DNA of 64,000 nt, from the NCBI GenBank assembly GCA_963702495.1, contig CAVPDA010000003.1, positions 248,001-312,000 on the forward strand, written 5' to 3'. The notes under the pieces are model-generated. The model did not search any database. It had not been told where the DNA came from and saw only the letters and a list, made by a program, of their open reading frames with translations. Both the position numbers and the translations under genes were made by a program. Shown here piece after piece: positions 39,887 to 47,697 of this stretch; position 1 is the first letter of the stretch; the number at the start of each line of letters is the position of its first letter. Source of the stretch: CAVPDA01 sp963702495. GTDB taxonomy: Bacteria > Pseudomonadota > Gammaproteobacteria > Burkholderiales > Rhodocyclaceae.

Positions 39887-40497
39887 GATCGAATCGTCGC
39901 GCTAGCCGTGAACAAGACCGCGTAGTGATACGGGGGAATGTCGATCACCCGTTCCAGTTCCAGGCCGGCAGGCGCAACCACCGCCCGCACCTGCTCCGGC
40001 GACATGCGCATCTCGGTGCGCGGGCCCCGCGCCTGGCCGGACACGGTGGTCTGTTCGCGCGGCAGGGGATGCCAGTTCACGATCGCGAAGCGACCTGCGG
40101 GCTTGAGCACCGCGGCAACCTCGCGCGCCAGCGCCGTCTGGTCCGGGACGCCGTGAAAGGTGTTGGCGACGAGCACATAGTCGACGCGCTCGCCGACCAG
40201 ACGGCGGAGATTACGCGCATCGCCCACGACCCAGGTGCAGTTGCCGGTCCCCCGGCAGGCCGCCTGCGCTTGCGCCATCATGTCCGGATCGAGGTCGACC
40301 CCCACCACCTGCCCGGGAGCGATCCGCCGCGCGATGGCGGCCGTGAAATAACCGTCGCCGCAGCACAGATCGATCACCCGCATGCCGGGCTCGATGCCGA
40401 GCGCGCGGACCGTGGCGTCCGGATCCGGCCAAAGCGCATGCCACCAGTCTCGATCCGGCATCACCGTGGCGGGAAAAAGCAGTTCTTCCAGTTTCAC
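39883..40497 (-). CDS. Class I SAM-dependent methyltransferase
   Basis: A 204-residue Rossmann-type methyltransferase (Methyltransf_11/25). Motif I is VIDLCCGDGYF (41-51), motif II VVGVDLDPDMM, motif IV-like VDYVLVANTFHGV and the post-core GRFAIVNWHPLPREQT. The start is GTG (GTGAAACTGGAAG). The acceptor is unknown. It overlaps the MFS gene ATGA-style, suggesting methylation and export (or import) of one compound. Confidence 0.82.
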   Translation of the reverse strand: MKLEELLFPATVMPDRDWWHALWPDPDATVRALGIEPGMRVIDLCCGDGYFTAAIARRIAPGQVVGVDLDPDMMAQAQAACRGTGNCTWVVGDARNLRRLVGERVDYVLVANTFHGVPDQTALAREVAAVLKPAGRFAIVNWHPLPREQTTVSGQARGPRTEMRMSPEQVRAVVAPAGLELERVIDIPPYHYAVLFTASATIRS

Positions 40498-40604
40498 GAC
40501 AGCCCCGTTCCGACAATTCCAGGTTCTGGACCGTCGCATGATACGCGCCGGCGCCCGTTCTGGCGCCGGCACGGCTGCTCGTCGCGAGTCGGAGCGGCGG
40601 CCAC

Positions 40605-40705
40605 GGGCCGCCCTACGAACCGTGCCCGTGCCGCTCCGCAATTGCAGTGCGTAGGGCGGGCCGCGCCCGCCGTTCGTGGTATGGCGCGCACGGCGCGCCC
40701 TACGC
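40605..40705. repeat. GTAGGGCGGGC-type repeat cluster
   Basis: Within about 100 bp of intergenic DNA, GGGCCGCCCTAC (40605-40616), GTAGGGCGGGC (40651-40661) and GCGCCCTACGC (40695-40705) occur in alternating orientation, able to pair with one another. The same 11-mer flanks the lhr promoter region at 3817-3903. Confidence 0.55.
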
Positions 40706-40776
40706 GACGGTGCCGGCACGGAACGCTGCGCGAAATCTTCTAAACTGGCGCTATCGGCCGACAGCGAGGAATGGCG

Positions 40777-41523
40777 ATGAACAAGGTCCTGGTGGTCACG
40801 GGCGGCAGTCGCGGCATCGGCGCGGCTACCGCGCGGCTTGGCGCGGCGCGAGGCTATGCGGTGTGCATCGCCTATCTGCGCCATGAAGCCGCCGCCAGCG
40901 AAGTGGTTCGAGAAATTGCGGCGGGCGGAGGAAGGGCCATCGCCGTCGCGGCCGACGTCAGCCGCGAGGCCGACGTCATGCGTCTGTTCGAACGGGTCGA
41001 TGCCGACTTGGGGCCGGTCACCGCGCTGGTCAATAACGCCGGCATACTGGAGACCCAGGCGCGGGTGGAGAACATGGGTGCCGGACGCCTGAAGCGGGTG
41101 TTCGCCGTCAACGTCTTCGGCAGCTTTCTTTGCGCGCGGGAAGCGGTGCGGCGCATGTCCGCCCGCCACGGGGGGGCGGGCGGGGCGATCGTCAATGTAT
41201 CTTCGGCGGCGTCGCGCCTCGGGGCGCCGAGCGAATATGTGGATTACGCCGCCGCCAAGGGTGCCATCGACACCTTCACCATCGGTCTGGCGAAGGAAGT
41301 CGCTGCCGAAGGGATCCGTGTGAATGCGGTGCGCCCCGGCGTGATCAATACGCAAATCCATGCCAGCGGCGGCGAACCGGACCGCGTCGAGCGCGTGAAA
41401 AGCGCGGTGCCGATGCAGCGCGGCGGAGAGGCGGAGGAGGTGGCAAGGGCGATCCTGTGGCTGCTGTCGGATGAAGCCTCATACACCACCGGCGCCCTGC
41501 TGGATGTCGCCGGCGGCAGGTAG
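40777..41523 (+). CDS. Short-chain dehydrogenase/reductase, YgfF-like
   Basis: A 248-residue SDR: cofactor motif TGGSRGIG (8-15), NNAG (86-89), VSS with catalytic Ser (141-143), and Y157/K161 in DYAAAKGA. It is strikingly colinear with E. coli YgfF, sharing SRLGAPSEYVDYAAAKGAID and the tail motif HASGGEPDRVERVKS. Substrate unknown. The ATG at 40777 is preferred over 40771 because GAGGA then sits at normal spacing. Its 3' end overlaps the convergent sigma-factor gene by 45 bp. Confidence 0.85.
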   Translation: MNKVLVVTGGSRGIGAATARLGAARGYAVCIAYLRHEAAASEVVREIAAGGGRAIAVAADVSREADVMRLFERVDADLGPVTALVNNAGILETQARVENMGAGRLKRVFAVNVFGSFLCAREAVRRMSARHGGAGGAIVNVSSAASRLGAPSEYVDYAAAKGAIDTFTIGLAKEVAAEGIRVNAVRPGVINTQIHASGGEPDRVERVKSAVPMQRGGEAEEVARAILWLLSDEASYTTGALLDVAGGR

Positions 41524-42798
41524 GCAGGAGGCGGCGCAGGCGCGGGCACGCTCCAGGAGCAGCTCACGCTCGCGGGCATTGCGCGTGAGCGAGGCCGCGC
41601 GCTTGAACTCCGCGCCGGCCTCGTCGGCGCGGCCAAGCCGGGCGAGGAGGTCGCCGCGCACGCTCGGCAGCAGGTGATAGTTCCTCAGGGACGGCTCGAC
41701 GGTCAGCGCGTCCACCACCTCCAGTCCCGCCGCCGGGCCGAACGCCATCGCCAGCGCGACGGCGCGATTGAGTTCCACCACGGGGGAGGGGGAGACCTGC
41801 GCCAAGGCATCGTAGAGCGCCGCGATGCGCGGCCAGTCCGTCTGCGCCGCAGTGCGCGCGCGGGCGTGGCAGGCTGCGATCGCCGCCTGCAGCGCATACG
41901 GACCGAGCCCGCCGTGGGCGGCGCCGAGCGCCTCGGCGCGATCGAGGGCGGCCAGACCCCGCCGGATCAGCAAGTGGTCCCAGCGGGCGCGGTTCTGGTC
42001 CAGGAGCAGGACCGGTTCGCCCGCCGGGCCGACCCGCGCGCGCAGGCGCGACGCCTGGATCTCCATCAGCGCCACCAGCCCGTGCACCTCCGGCTCCCGC
42101 GGCGCGAGCTCGGCCAGGATGCGTCCCAGACGCAGCGCCTCGTCGCACAGTTCGGGCCGCGTCCAGTCGTCGCCGGCGGTGGCGGAGTAGCCTTCGTTGA
42201 AGATGAGGTAGACCACCTCGAGCACCGACGACAGACGGGCAGCCAGTTCCCCGGCGCGGGGAACTTCGAAGGGGACATGCGCCTCGGCCAAAGTGCGCTT
42301 GGCGCGCACGATGCGCTGGGCGATGGTCGGCTCCGGGACCAGAAACGCGCGCGCGATCTCGTCGGTGGTCAGGCCGCCGAGCAGGCGCAGCGTGAGGGCG
42401 GCGCGCGCCTCGGTGGAAAGCACCGGGTGGCAGGCGATGAACACGAGGCGCAGCAGGTCGTCGCCTACGGGGTCGTCGAGCGCGGCGCCGGGCGCCGCAG
42501 GCGCGGCGTCCTGCAGCTGGGCCTCGATCTCCCGCGTCAGTTCCTCTTCCTTGCGCTGGTGCAGGGCCCTGTGGCGAAACAGGTCGATCGCCCGATGCTT
42601 GGCGGCGGCCATGAGCCAGGCGCCGGGGTTGTCCGGGACGCCCTTGCCGGGCCACTGCTCGAGGGCGGTGACGAGCGCGTCCTGGGCCAGTTCCTCGGCG
42701 AGTCCTACGTCATGGGTCATGCGCGCCAGGGCGCCGATGATCTTCGCGGACTCGATGCGCCAGATCGCTTCGATCGTGCGATGGGTGTCGGATGTCAT
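41479..42798 (-). CDS. ECF42-type RNA polymerase sigma factor with C-terminal extension
   Basis: A 439-residue extracytoplasmic-function sigma factor. Sigma region 2 spans about 20-90 (AEELAQDALVTALEQWP and GAWLMAAAKHRAID), sigma region 4 about 120-175 (LTLRLLGGLTTDEIARAFLV and IAQRIVRAKRTL). A long helical, TPR-like C-terminal domain (about 185-430, with YLIFNEGYSAT and RNYHLLPSVRGDLLARLG) is typical of ECF42 proteins, which usually have no anti-sigma factor and sit beside DGPF-domain genes. Here two DGPF genes lie immediately downstream in the map, so this cluster fits the family. Signal unknown. Confidence 0.9.
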   Translation of the reverse strand: MTSDTHRTIEAIWRIESAKIIGALARMTHDVGLAEELAQDALVTALEQWPGKGVPDNPGAWLMAAAKHRAIDLFRHRALHQRKEEELTREIEAQLQDAAPAAPGAALDDPVGDDLLRLVFIACHPVLSTEARAALTLRLLGGLTTDEIARAFLVPEPTIAQRIVRAKRTLAEAHVPFEVPRAGELAARLSSVLEVVYLIFNEGYSATAGDDWTRPELCDEALRLGRILAELAPREPEVHGLVALMEIQASRLRARVGPAGEPVLLLDQNRARWDHLLIRRGLAALDRAEALGAAHGGLGPYALQAAIAACHARARTAAQTDWPRIAALYDALAQVSPSPVVELNRAVALAMAFGPAAGLEVVDALTVEPSLRNYHLLPSVRGDLLARLGRADEAGAEFKRAASLTRNARERELLLERARACAASCLPAAGDIQQGAGGV

Positions 42799-42838
42799 GC
42801 CATACGGAGTCCCGCGAGGGCGGGCGGCGCCCGGCCGC

Positions 42839-43366
42839 TCACGTTTCCGCAGCCGTCTTCAGGTTGGCCAGCCCGGCCTCGAAGTCCTTGCCGATCATCT
42901 TGTCCATGCTGAAGAAGATCCCCATCAGCTTCGAGATGTAGGGGCTGGGACCTTGTATCGCCCAGGTTACGTCGGTGGCGTCATCCTGCGGTCGAAGCGT
43001 GAATTCGACGATGTTGTGCGCTTCGAAGGGCTTCACGAAATCCAGTCGGATGACGACCCTGGACGGCGGCGACGAGTCCGTGATCTCCATGCGCCCCTTG
43101 CCGACGTCCCTGTTGCCGTCCCATTCGTACACGGCGCCCGGACCGCTGGCCGCGCCGCTGAGCGCCTTCTTCATCGCCGCGTCCTTCTTCTGGTAGGGAG
43201 ACCACGCGTCCCATCGTCGCAGGTCGTTGATGAGCGCGAAGACCTTTTCCGGCGGCGCCTTGATGCGGGTGGCGCGCTCGACGCGGAACGTGTCGGGGCG
43301 GGTGGCAGCAAAGATCAGCAGCGTTGCGAGCGCGAGGATCGCGACGATGGCGATGGTCTTGAACAT
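42839..43366 (-). CDS. SRPBCC family protein, membrane-anchored
   Basis: A 175-residue protein with an N-terminal hydrophobic anchor (IAIVAILALATLLIFAA) followed by a START/SRPBCC ligand-binding domain: RATRIKAPPEKVFALINDL, WDAWSPYQ, VIRLDFVKPFEAHNIVEFTL and YISKLMGIFFSMDKMIGKDFEAGL. The C-terminal helix and the WSPY motif are typical of polyketide-cyclase-like members. Located between the ECF42 gene and the DGPF genes on the same strand; probably part of the same regulon. Ligand unknown. Confidence 0.82.
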   Translation of the reverse strand: MFKTIAIVAILALATLLIFAATRPDTFRVERATRIKAPPEKVFALINDLRRWDAWSPYQKKDAAMKKALSGAASGPGAVYEWDGNRDVGKGRMEITDSSPPSRVVIRLDFVKPFEAHNIVEFTLRPQDDATDVTWAIQGPSPYISKLMGIFFSMDKMIGKDFEAGLANLKTAAET

Positions 43367-43423
43367 GGCATTCTCCGATGTGGGTTTCCCTCTGCGCGCC
43401 GGCGTCCGACCGGCGTGCCGCGA

Positions 43424-43840
43424 CTAGGTGCCGGTTCCGACCCGAAGCTCGCGGAAGCGATCCGCGGCCTCGCTCGGACCGAAGTCCTCCAGCTCGAACA
43501 ACGGGCGCACTTCGATCTCGCCTTGCTTGCCGTCGATGGCGGGGTTGGGGAAGCGGCGGGTCCATTCCATCGCCTCTTCCTTCGATTTCGCCTGGATCAA
43601 CGTGTAGCCGGCGATCAGCTCCTTGGACTCGGCAAAGGGCCCGTCGATCACGGTGCGCCTGTCGCCGGCGTAGCGGATGCGCCAGCCCTTCGCGCTCGGC
43701 TGCAGTCCCGAGGCGTCGAGCAGAGCGCCGGCTTTCGCCAACTCCTCGTGGTAGGCCGCCATCGTGGCGATGAGCTTCTCCTCGGGCATGACGCCGGCTT
43801 CGCTGTCCCGAGTCGCCTTGACGATGATCATGAAGCGCAT
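43424..43840 (-). CDS. YciI-family DGPF-domain protein
   Basis: A 138-residue protein with the DGPF signature in VIDGPFAESKELIAGY and the RFMIIVKATRDSEAG start. The fold is a dimeric alpha-beta ferredoxin type related to YciI. DGPF proteins are the standard partners of ECF42 sigma factors; their biochemical role is not established. A good GGAG-type leader (GAGGAGTAACG) precedes the ATG. Confidence 0.9.
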   Translation of the reverse strand: MRFMIIVKATRDSEAGVMPEEKLIATMAAYHEELAKAGALLDASGLQPSAKGWRIRYAGDRRTVIDGPFAESKELIAGYTLIQAKSKEEAMEWTRRFPNPAIDGKQGEIEVRPLFELEDFGPSEAADRFRELRVGTGT

Positions 43841-43907
43841 GGTCGTTACTCCTCTCCGTAGGGGTTTCGCTGCCTGCCATGTCCGCCGATAGTACGCGGC
43901 CGCGGGC

Positions 43908-44273
43908 TCAGCCGCCGCTGTCGTGGAAACAGGGGCCGAGCCCGCGCACTTCGACGGTGGCCCACTCCGCCGCCGGGCATTCGGCGGCGATCGCCACCGC
44001 CTGCTCCCTGCTCTCGCAATCGAGCAGAAAGAATCCGCCGACCATCTCCTTCGCCTCGGAGAACGGTCCGTCCACGAGACTGCGCTTGCCGCCGCGCACC
44101 TTTACGCGCACGCCTTCCGCATCGCCGCGCAGGGACTCGGCGGCCCGGAGCAGTCCGCGGCCCTTCAGGTCGTCGGCGAAGCGCAGCATCTGGGCATAGA
44201 GTTGGCGGCCCTCGTCTTCCGATCGTTCATCCCTCTGGCCGATCGGTTCCATGATCAACAGCATGTAAGGCAT
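43908..44273 (-). CDS. YciI-family DGPF-domain protein
   Basis: A 121-residue second DGPF protein: YMLLIMEP at the start, LVDGPFSEAKEMVGGFFLLDC in the middle and a short tail (VRGLGPCFHDSGG). It differs from its neighbour in length and in the C-terminal segment, so it is not a recent duplicate. Same strand as the ECF42 gene and probably under its control. Confidence 0.88.
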   Translation of the reverse strand: MPYMLLIMEPIGQRDERSEDEGRQLYAQMLRFADDLKGRGLLRAAESLRGDAEGVRVKVRGGKRSLVDGPFSEAKEMVGGFFLLDCESREQAVAIAAECPAAEWATVEVRGLGPCFHDSGG

Positions 44274-44403
44274 CCTGACCTCCCATGTTTTCGATGAACG
44301 ACGTGGTGGATGATGCCGCGCTTCGCACCAGCCGCGAGAATCGGCGGATCGGTTGCCGGCGCGGAGCGGGCTTGCCTGCCGCGATTCCGGTCGCGGCCGG
44401 CGT

Positions 44404-44871
44404 TCAGGCGCACATCTGCTGCGCGGCCTGCTGCATCTCTTCCAGACTCACGTCGCGCAGGTGGGTGGCGACCGACCAGGAATGGCCGAACGGGTCTTCC
44501 AGCGTGCCGTAGCGGTCGCCCCAGAACATGTCGGCGACCGGCATCGTGACCTTTGCTCCGGCAGCGACGGCCTGGGCGAGCACCGCGTCTACATCCTCGA
44601 CCTGGAGGTGGATGGTGACCGAAGAACCGCCGCGCGATTTCGGCCCCAGCGCCCCGCATTCCGGGAACTCATCCACCAGCATCACGGGGGAATCGCCGAT
44701 GCGGAGGAAGGCGTGGATCAGCTTTCCCTGCGGCCCCGGCAATCGTGCCACTTCGTTCGCATTGAACGCCTTCTTGTAGAACTCGATGGCGTCGGCGGCG
44801 CCGGCGCAGACCAGGTGCGGCGTCACGGTGTGCATCCCGTCCGGGATCGGCTGGACTCTGAGTGTGGTCAT
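44404..44871 (-). CDS. VOC-family (PhnB/glyoxalase-like) protein
   Basis: A 155-residue vicinal-oxygen-chelate protein: TPHLVCAGAADAIEFYKKAF, MLVDEFPECGALGPKS, VTIHLQVEDVDAVLAQAVAAG and FWGDRYGTLEDPFGHSWSVATH. This is the PhnB-like subgroup; the metal ligands of true glyoxalase I are only partly evident, so no reaction is assigned. It opens the minus-strand half of the ECF42 cluster and lies divergent from the AHSA1 gene at 45214. Confidence 0.88.
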   Translation of the reverse strand: MTTLRVQPIPDGMHTVTPHLVCAGAADAIEFYKKAFNANEVARLPGPQGKLIHAFLRIGDSPVMLVDEFPECGALGPKSRGGSSVTIHLQVEDVDAVLAQAVAAGAKVTMPVADMFWGDRYGTLEDPFGHSWSVATHLRDVSLEEMQQAAQQMCA

Positions 44872-45213
44872 GGTTGTCTCTCCTGTCGGTTTCGGCTTGG
44901 ACGCCGGGAATCCGGGTGCGTTCGGCCCGGTTGCCCGTCGCGTACTGCTACGACGATCGATCCGGGGCGAAATCGACAGGCGCGACGAACTTTTCCCGGT
45001 ATCTCCTGGGCCGCATACGCCGCGATCGGTAGGCGCGCACTACCCCTTGACCATGACGGCGACCAGGGAGTCCCGGGTCGGAGACGCGGCATGCAGCCCG
45101 GCCGGCAAGGGGCCCGCATGATGAGATTCGCGGAAGAGGATGCGGCGGATGTCGATTTCGGCCGGCACCGATCGTCTACCCTGGGAATACAACCCCACCG
45201 AGGAGCGACCACG

Positions 45214-45696
45214 ATGAACGGAATGCAACAGACGGCGCCCGGACCCGACCGGGACCTGGTACTGACCCGCATCATTGATGCATCGCGCGAGAAACTGTTT
45301 CGCGCCTGGACCGAACCTGCATTGATAGTGCAGTGGTTAACCCCTCGACCCTGGACCGTTGCCCGCGCCGAGACGGACGTGCGGCCGGGCGGCGCCAGCC
45401 TGATCGTCATGCGCAGCCCGGAAGGCCAGGAATTCCCCAACCGCGGCGTCTACCTCGAAGTCGTTCGCAACGAACGGCTGGTGTCCACCGACGCCTACAC
45501 CCGCGCCTGGGAGCCGTCCGAAAAGCCGTTCATGACCTTGATATTGAACTTCGAGGATGTCGGCGGCAAGACGCGATACACGGCGCTCGTGCGCCACTGG
45601 ACCGCCGCCGATCGCGAGGAGCACGAGAAGATGGGCTTTCATGAGGGCTGGGGCAAGGCGACGGACCAGCTTGCCGAACTCGTGGCGACGCTTTGA
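45214..45696 (+). CDS. SRPBCC/AHSA1-domain protein
   Basis: A 160-residue protein of the Aha1-C-terminal-like SRPBCC group: LTRIIDASREKLFRAWTEPAL, WLTPRPWTV, GGASLIVMRSPEGQEFPNRG, LILNFEDVGGKTRYTALVRHW and the C-terminal HEGWGKATDQLAELVATL. GAGGAGCG precedes the ATG at 45214, fixing the start; the frame is open far upstream on the opposite strand of the VOC gene. Divergent from the minus-strand half of the cluster, first of a plus-strand trio with two VOC genes. Confidence 0.85.
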   Translation: MNGMQQTAPGPDRDLVLTRIIDASREKLFRAWTEPALIVQWLTPRPWTVARAETDVRPGGASLIVMRSPEGQEFPNRGVYLEVVRNERLVSTDAYTRAWEPSEKPFMTLILNFEDVGGKTRYTALVRHWTAADREEHEKMGFHEGWGKATDQLAELVATL

Positions 45697-45719
45697 CCGG
45701 ACGCACAGAGGAGACCACC

Positions 45720-46214
45720 ATGTATCTGCAGAAGATCACCCCCTGCCTGTGGTTCGACACCCAGGCCGAAGAAGCCGCGCAATTCTATTGCTCGATCTTC
45801 CGCAACTCCCGCATCCTGAGCGTCAGCCGCTACGGCGAAGCGGGCCACGAGATCCACGGCATGCCGGCCGGCAGCGTCCTGACCGTGGACTTCGAACTCG
45901 AAAGCCAGGCCTTCACCGCGTTGAACGGCGGCCCGCTATTCCGGTTCAACGAGGCGGTTTCTTTCCAGGTGAGCTGCGACAGCCAGGAGGAACTGGACCA
46001 CCACTGGGAAAGGCTGCGCGCCGGCGGCGACGAAGCGGCGCAGCAATGCGGCTGGCTCAAGGACCGATACGGCGTGTCGTGGCAGATCGTGCCCGCCGTT
46101 CTGCCGGCCATGATGACGGATGCGGACCCGCGCAAGAGCGAGCGCGTCATGGCGGCGCTGCTGAAGATGAAGAAGCTCGACATCGCGGCGCTGCAGCAGG
46201 CCTACGCGGGATAG
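45720..46214 (+). CDS. VOC-family PhnB-like protein
   Basis: A 164-residue protein: LQKITPCLWFDTQAEEAAQF, FELESQAFTALNGGPLFRFN and the signature DRYGVSWQIVPAVLP of the 3-demethylubiquinone-9 methyltransferase-like (PhnB) VOC group. It begins 23 bp after the AHSA1 gene, with GAGGAGA before the ATG. A tail SERVMAALLKMKKLDI closes it. Confidence 0.88.
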   Translation: MYLQKITPCLWFDTQAEEAAQFYCSIFRNSRILSVSRYGEAGHEIHGMPAGSVLTVDFELESQAFTALNGGPLFRFNEAVSFQVSCDSQEELDHHWERLRAGGDEAAQQCGWLKDRYGVSWQIVPAVLPAMMTDADPRKSERVMAALLKMKKLDIAALQQAYAG

Positions 46215-46253
46215 GCGCCGCGCCCTTTCCGGGAACTGACGCAAGGAGATGTC

Positions 46254-46670
46254 ATGCACATTCATCCCTATCTGCATTTCGACGGCCGTTGCGAAGAAGC
46301 GATCGCGTTCTATCGCACGGCGCTCGGCGCCGAGCTCGAGATGATGATGCGCTACCGCGAGAGTCCGGAGCCGCCTGCACCGGGGATGGTCCCGCCCAGC
46401 ATGGAGAACAAGGTGATGCACGCCAGTTTCCATATCGGCGACAGCACCGTGATGGCATCGGACGATTGCAGCGGCACGCAAACGCGCTTCGAGGGCTTCC
46501 AACTCACCCTTACCGCCGCCGACGAGGCCGAGGCGCAACGGTGTTTCGCCGCCCTGGCCGACGGCGGGCAGGTGAAGATGCCGCTGGCGAAGACCTTTTT
46601 TTCGCCGAGCTTCGGCATGCTCGCCGACCGTTTCGGAGTGCCGTGGATGGTGATCGTCGTCCCCCGCTAG
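46254..46670 (+). CDS. VOC-family PhnB-like protein
   Basis: A 138-residue protein with the same fold: MHIHPYLHFDGRCEEAIAFY, ALGAELEMMMRYRESPEP, HASFHIGDSTVMASDD, FQLTLTAADEAEAQRCFAAL and the C-terminal MLADRFGVPWMVIV. AAGGAGA precedes the ATG. Third of the plus-strand trio, 39 bp after the previous gene. No substrate is known. Confidence 0.88.
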   Translation: MHIHPYLHFDGRCEEAIAFYRTALGAELEMMMRYRESPEPPAPGMVPPSMENKVMHASFHIGDSTVMASDDCSGTQTRFEGFQLTLTAADEAEAQRCFAALADGGQVKMPLAKTFFSPSFGMLADRFGVPWMVIVVPR

Positions 46671-46845
46671 GAGCGGCGACGAGCGACAACGGTCTGCGGC
46701 GGCGCTGTTTCCGGACCAGGCGAGGCCCGAACCTCTCCGATGCCTGCAGCCGATTATTCGCGCCGCGTCCCGCCATCTTCGATGCTGTCGGTGTTCGCGA
46801 GTCGCGATACCATGATGCCCCGCATGTCTGGACCTAAGGACAACG

Positions 46846-47631
46846 ATGAAACCCGCCATCCGCCGCGCCGCCGCGATCCTTGCGCTCACCTCTCTTCTCG
46901 CCGCCTGCACCGCCATGCCGCCCGCCCCTGACCAGCCCGGGCTGAACGGCACGGGCTGGGTGTTGTCCGCGCTGCCCGGGCAATCGCTGCTGCCCGATGC
47001 CACCGCCACCGCGCGCTTCGAGGGCGCGCGCGTTCAGGGCACGGACGGCTGCAATCGCTACAGCGCTCCCTACACGGAAACCGGCTCGACGCTGCAAGTG
47101 GGCCCCCGCGGGGCATCGACGCAGATGGCCTGCCCGCCGGCGGTGATGAAGCAGGCCGAGGCGTTCATGGGCGCGCTGACACGGGCGAGCACGTATCGCG
47201 TGGCCGAGGGGCGATTGCAGCTTCTGGCGGCCGACGGCACCGTGCTGGCGACGCTCGCGCCGCAGCCGCAGGGCCTGGCCGGCACCTCATGGCGCGTGAC
47301 CGGATACAACAACGGCAAGCAGGCAGTGGTCAGCGTGCTCGCCGACTCGAACCTGACGATGGCGTTCTCTGCCGACGGCAAGGTCGGCGGCTCGGCCGGC
47401 TGTAACCGCTACAGCGCCACGTACACATCGGAGGGACACAAGCTCACCTTCGGGCCGGCCGCCGCCACGCGGATGATGTGTGCGACGCCCGAGCGCATCA
47501 TGGAGCAGGAGCAGCAGTTCCTGACGGCGCTGGAGACGGTGGCGACTGCGCGCTTCGAGAGCGACCGCCTGGAGCTGCGGACGGCCGAGGGCGCATTGGC
47601 CGCGTCATTGGCCAGGGACTCCGGCAGGTAG
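46846..47631 (+). CDS. Lipoprotein with two META domains
   Basis: A 261-residue outer-membrane lipoprotein candidate. The signal ends at the lipobox LLAAC with Cys21. Two META (HslJ-like) domains follow, about 35-140 and 145-250. Each has the core G-W/S-x-V/L... and the CNRYSA-Y motif (GTDGCNRYSAPYTE and GSAGCNRYSATYTS), plus a cysteine pair (MACP and MMCATPER). HslJ-type proteins are linked to heat and novobiocin tolerance, but the function of META proteins is not well established. It stands alone after the VOC genes. Confidence 0.85.
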   Translation: MKPAIRRAAAILALTSLLAACTAMPPAPDQPGLNGTGWVLSALPGQSLLPDATATARFEGARVQGTDGCNRYSAPYTETGSTLQVGPRGASTQMACPPAVMKQAEAFMGALTRASTYRVAEGRLQLLAADGTVLATLAPQPQGLAGTSWRVTGYNNGKQAVVSVLADSNLTMAFSADGKVGGSAGCNRYSATYTSEGHKLTFGPAAATRMMCATPERIMEQEQQFLTALETVATARFESDRLELRTAEGALAASLARDSGR

Positions 47632-47697
47632 CGCGGCTCGGCCCGGAGCAGGTGTGCCATTGCGACGGCCGGAATCGGAGCCCGTGCTCGATCGCGA

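Noticed and set aside
41479..41523. Overlap of the SDR and ECF42 genes as a possible mis-call
   Set aside because: Both ends are family-typical (GALLDVAGGR for the SDR), and convergent 3' overlap of 45 bp is plausible; only the last residues of the sigma factor are affected.
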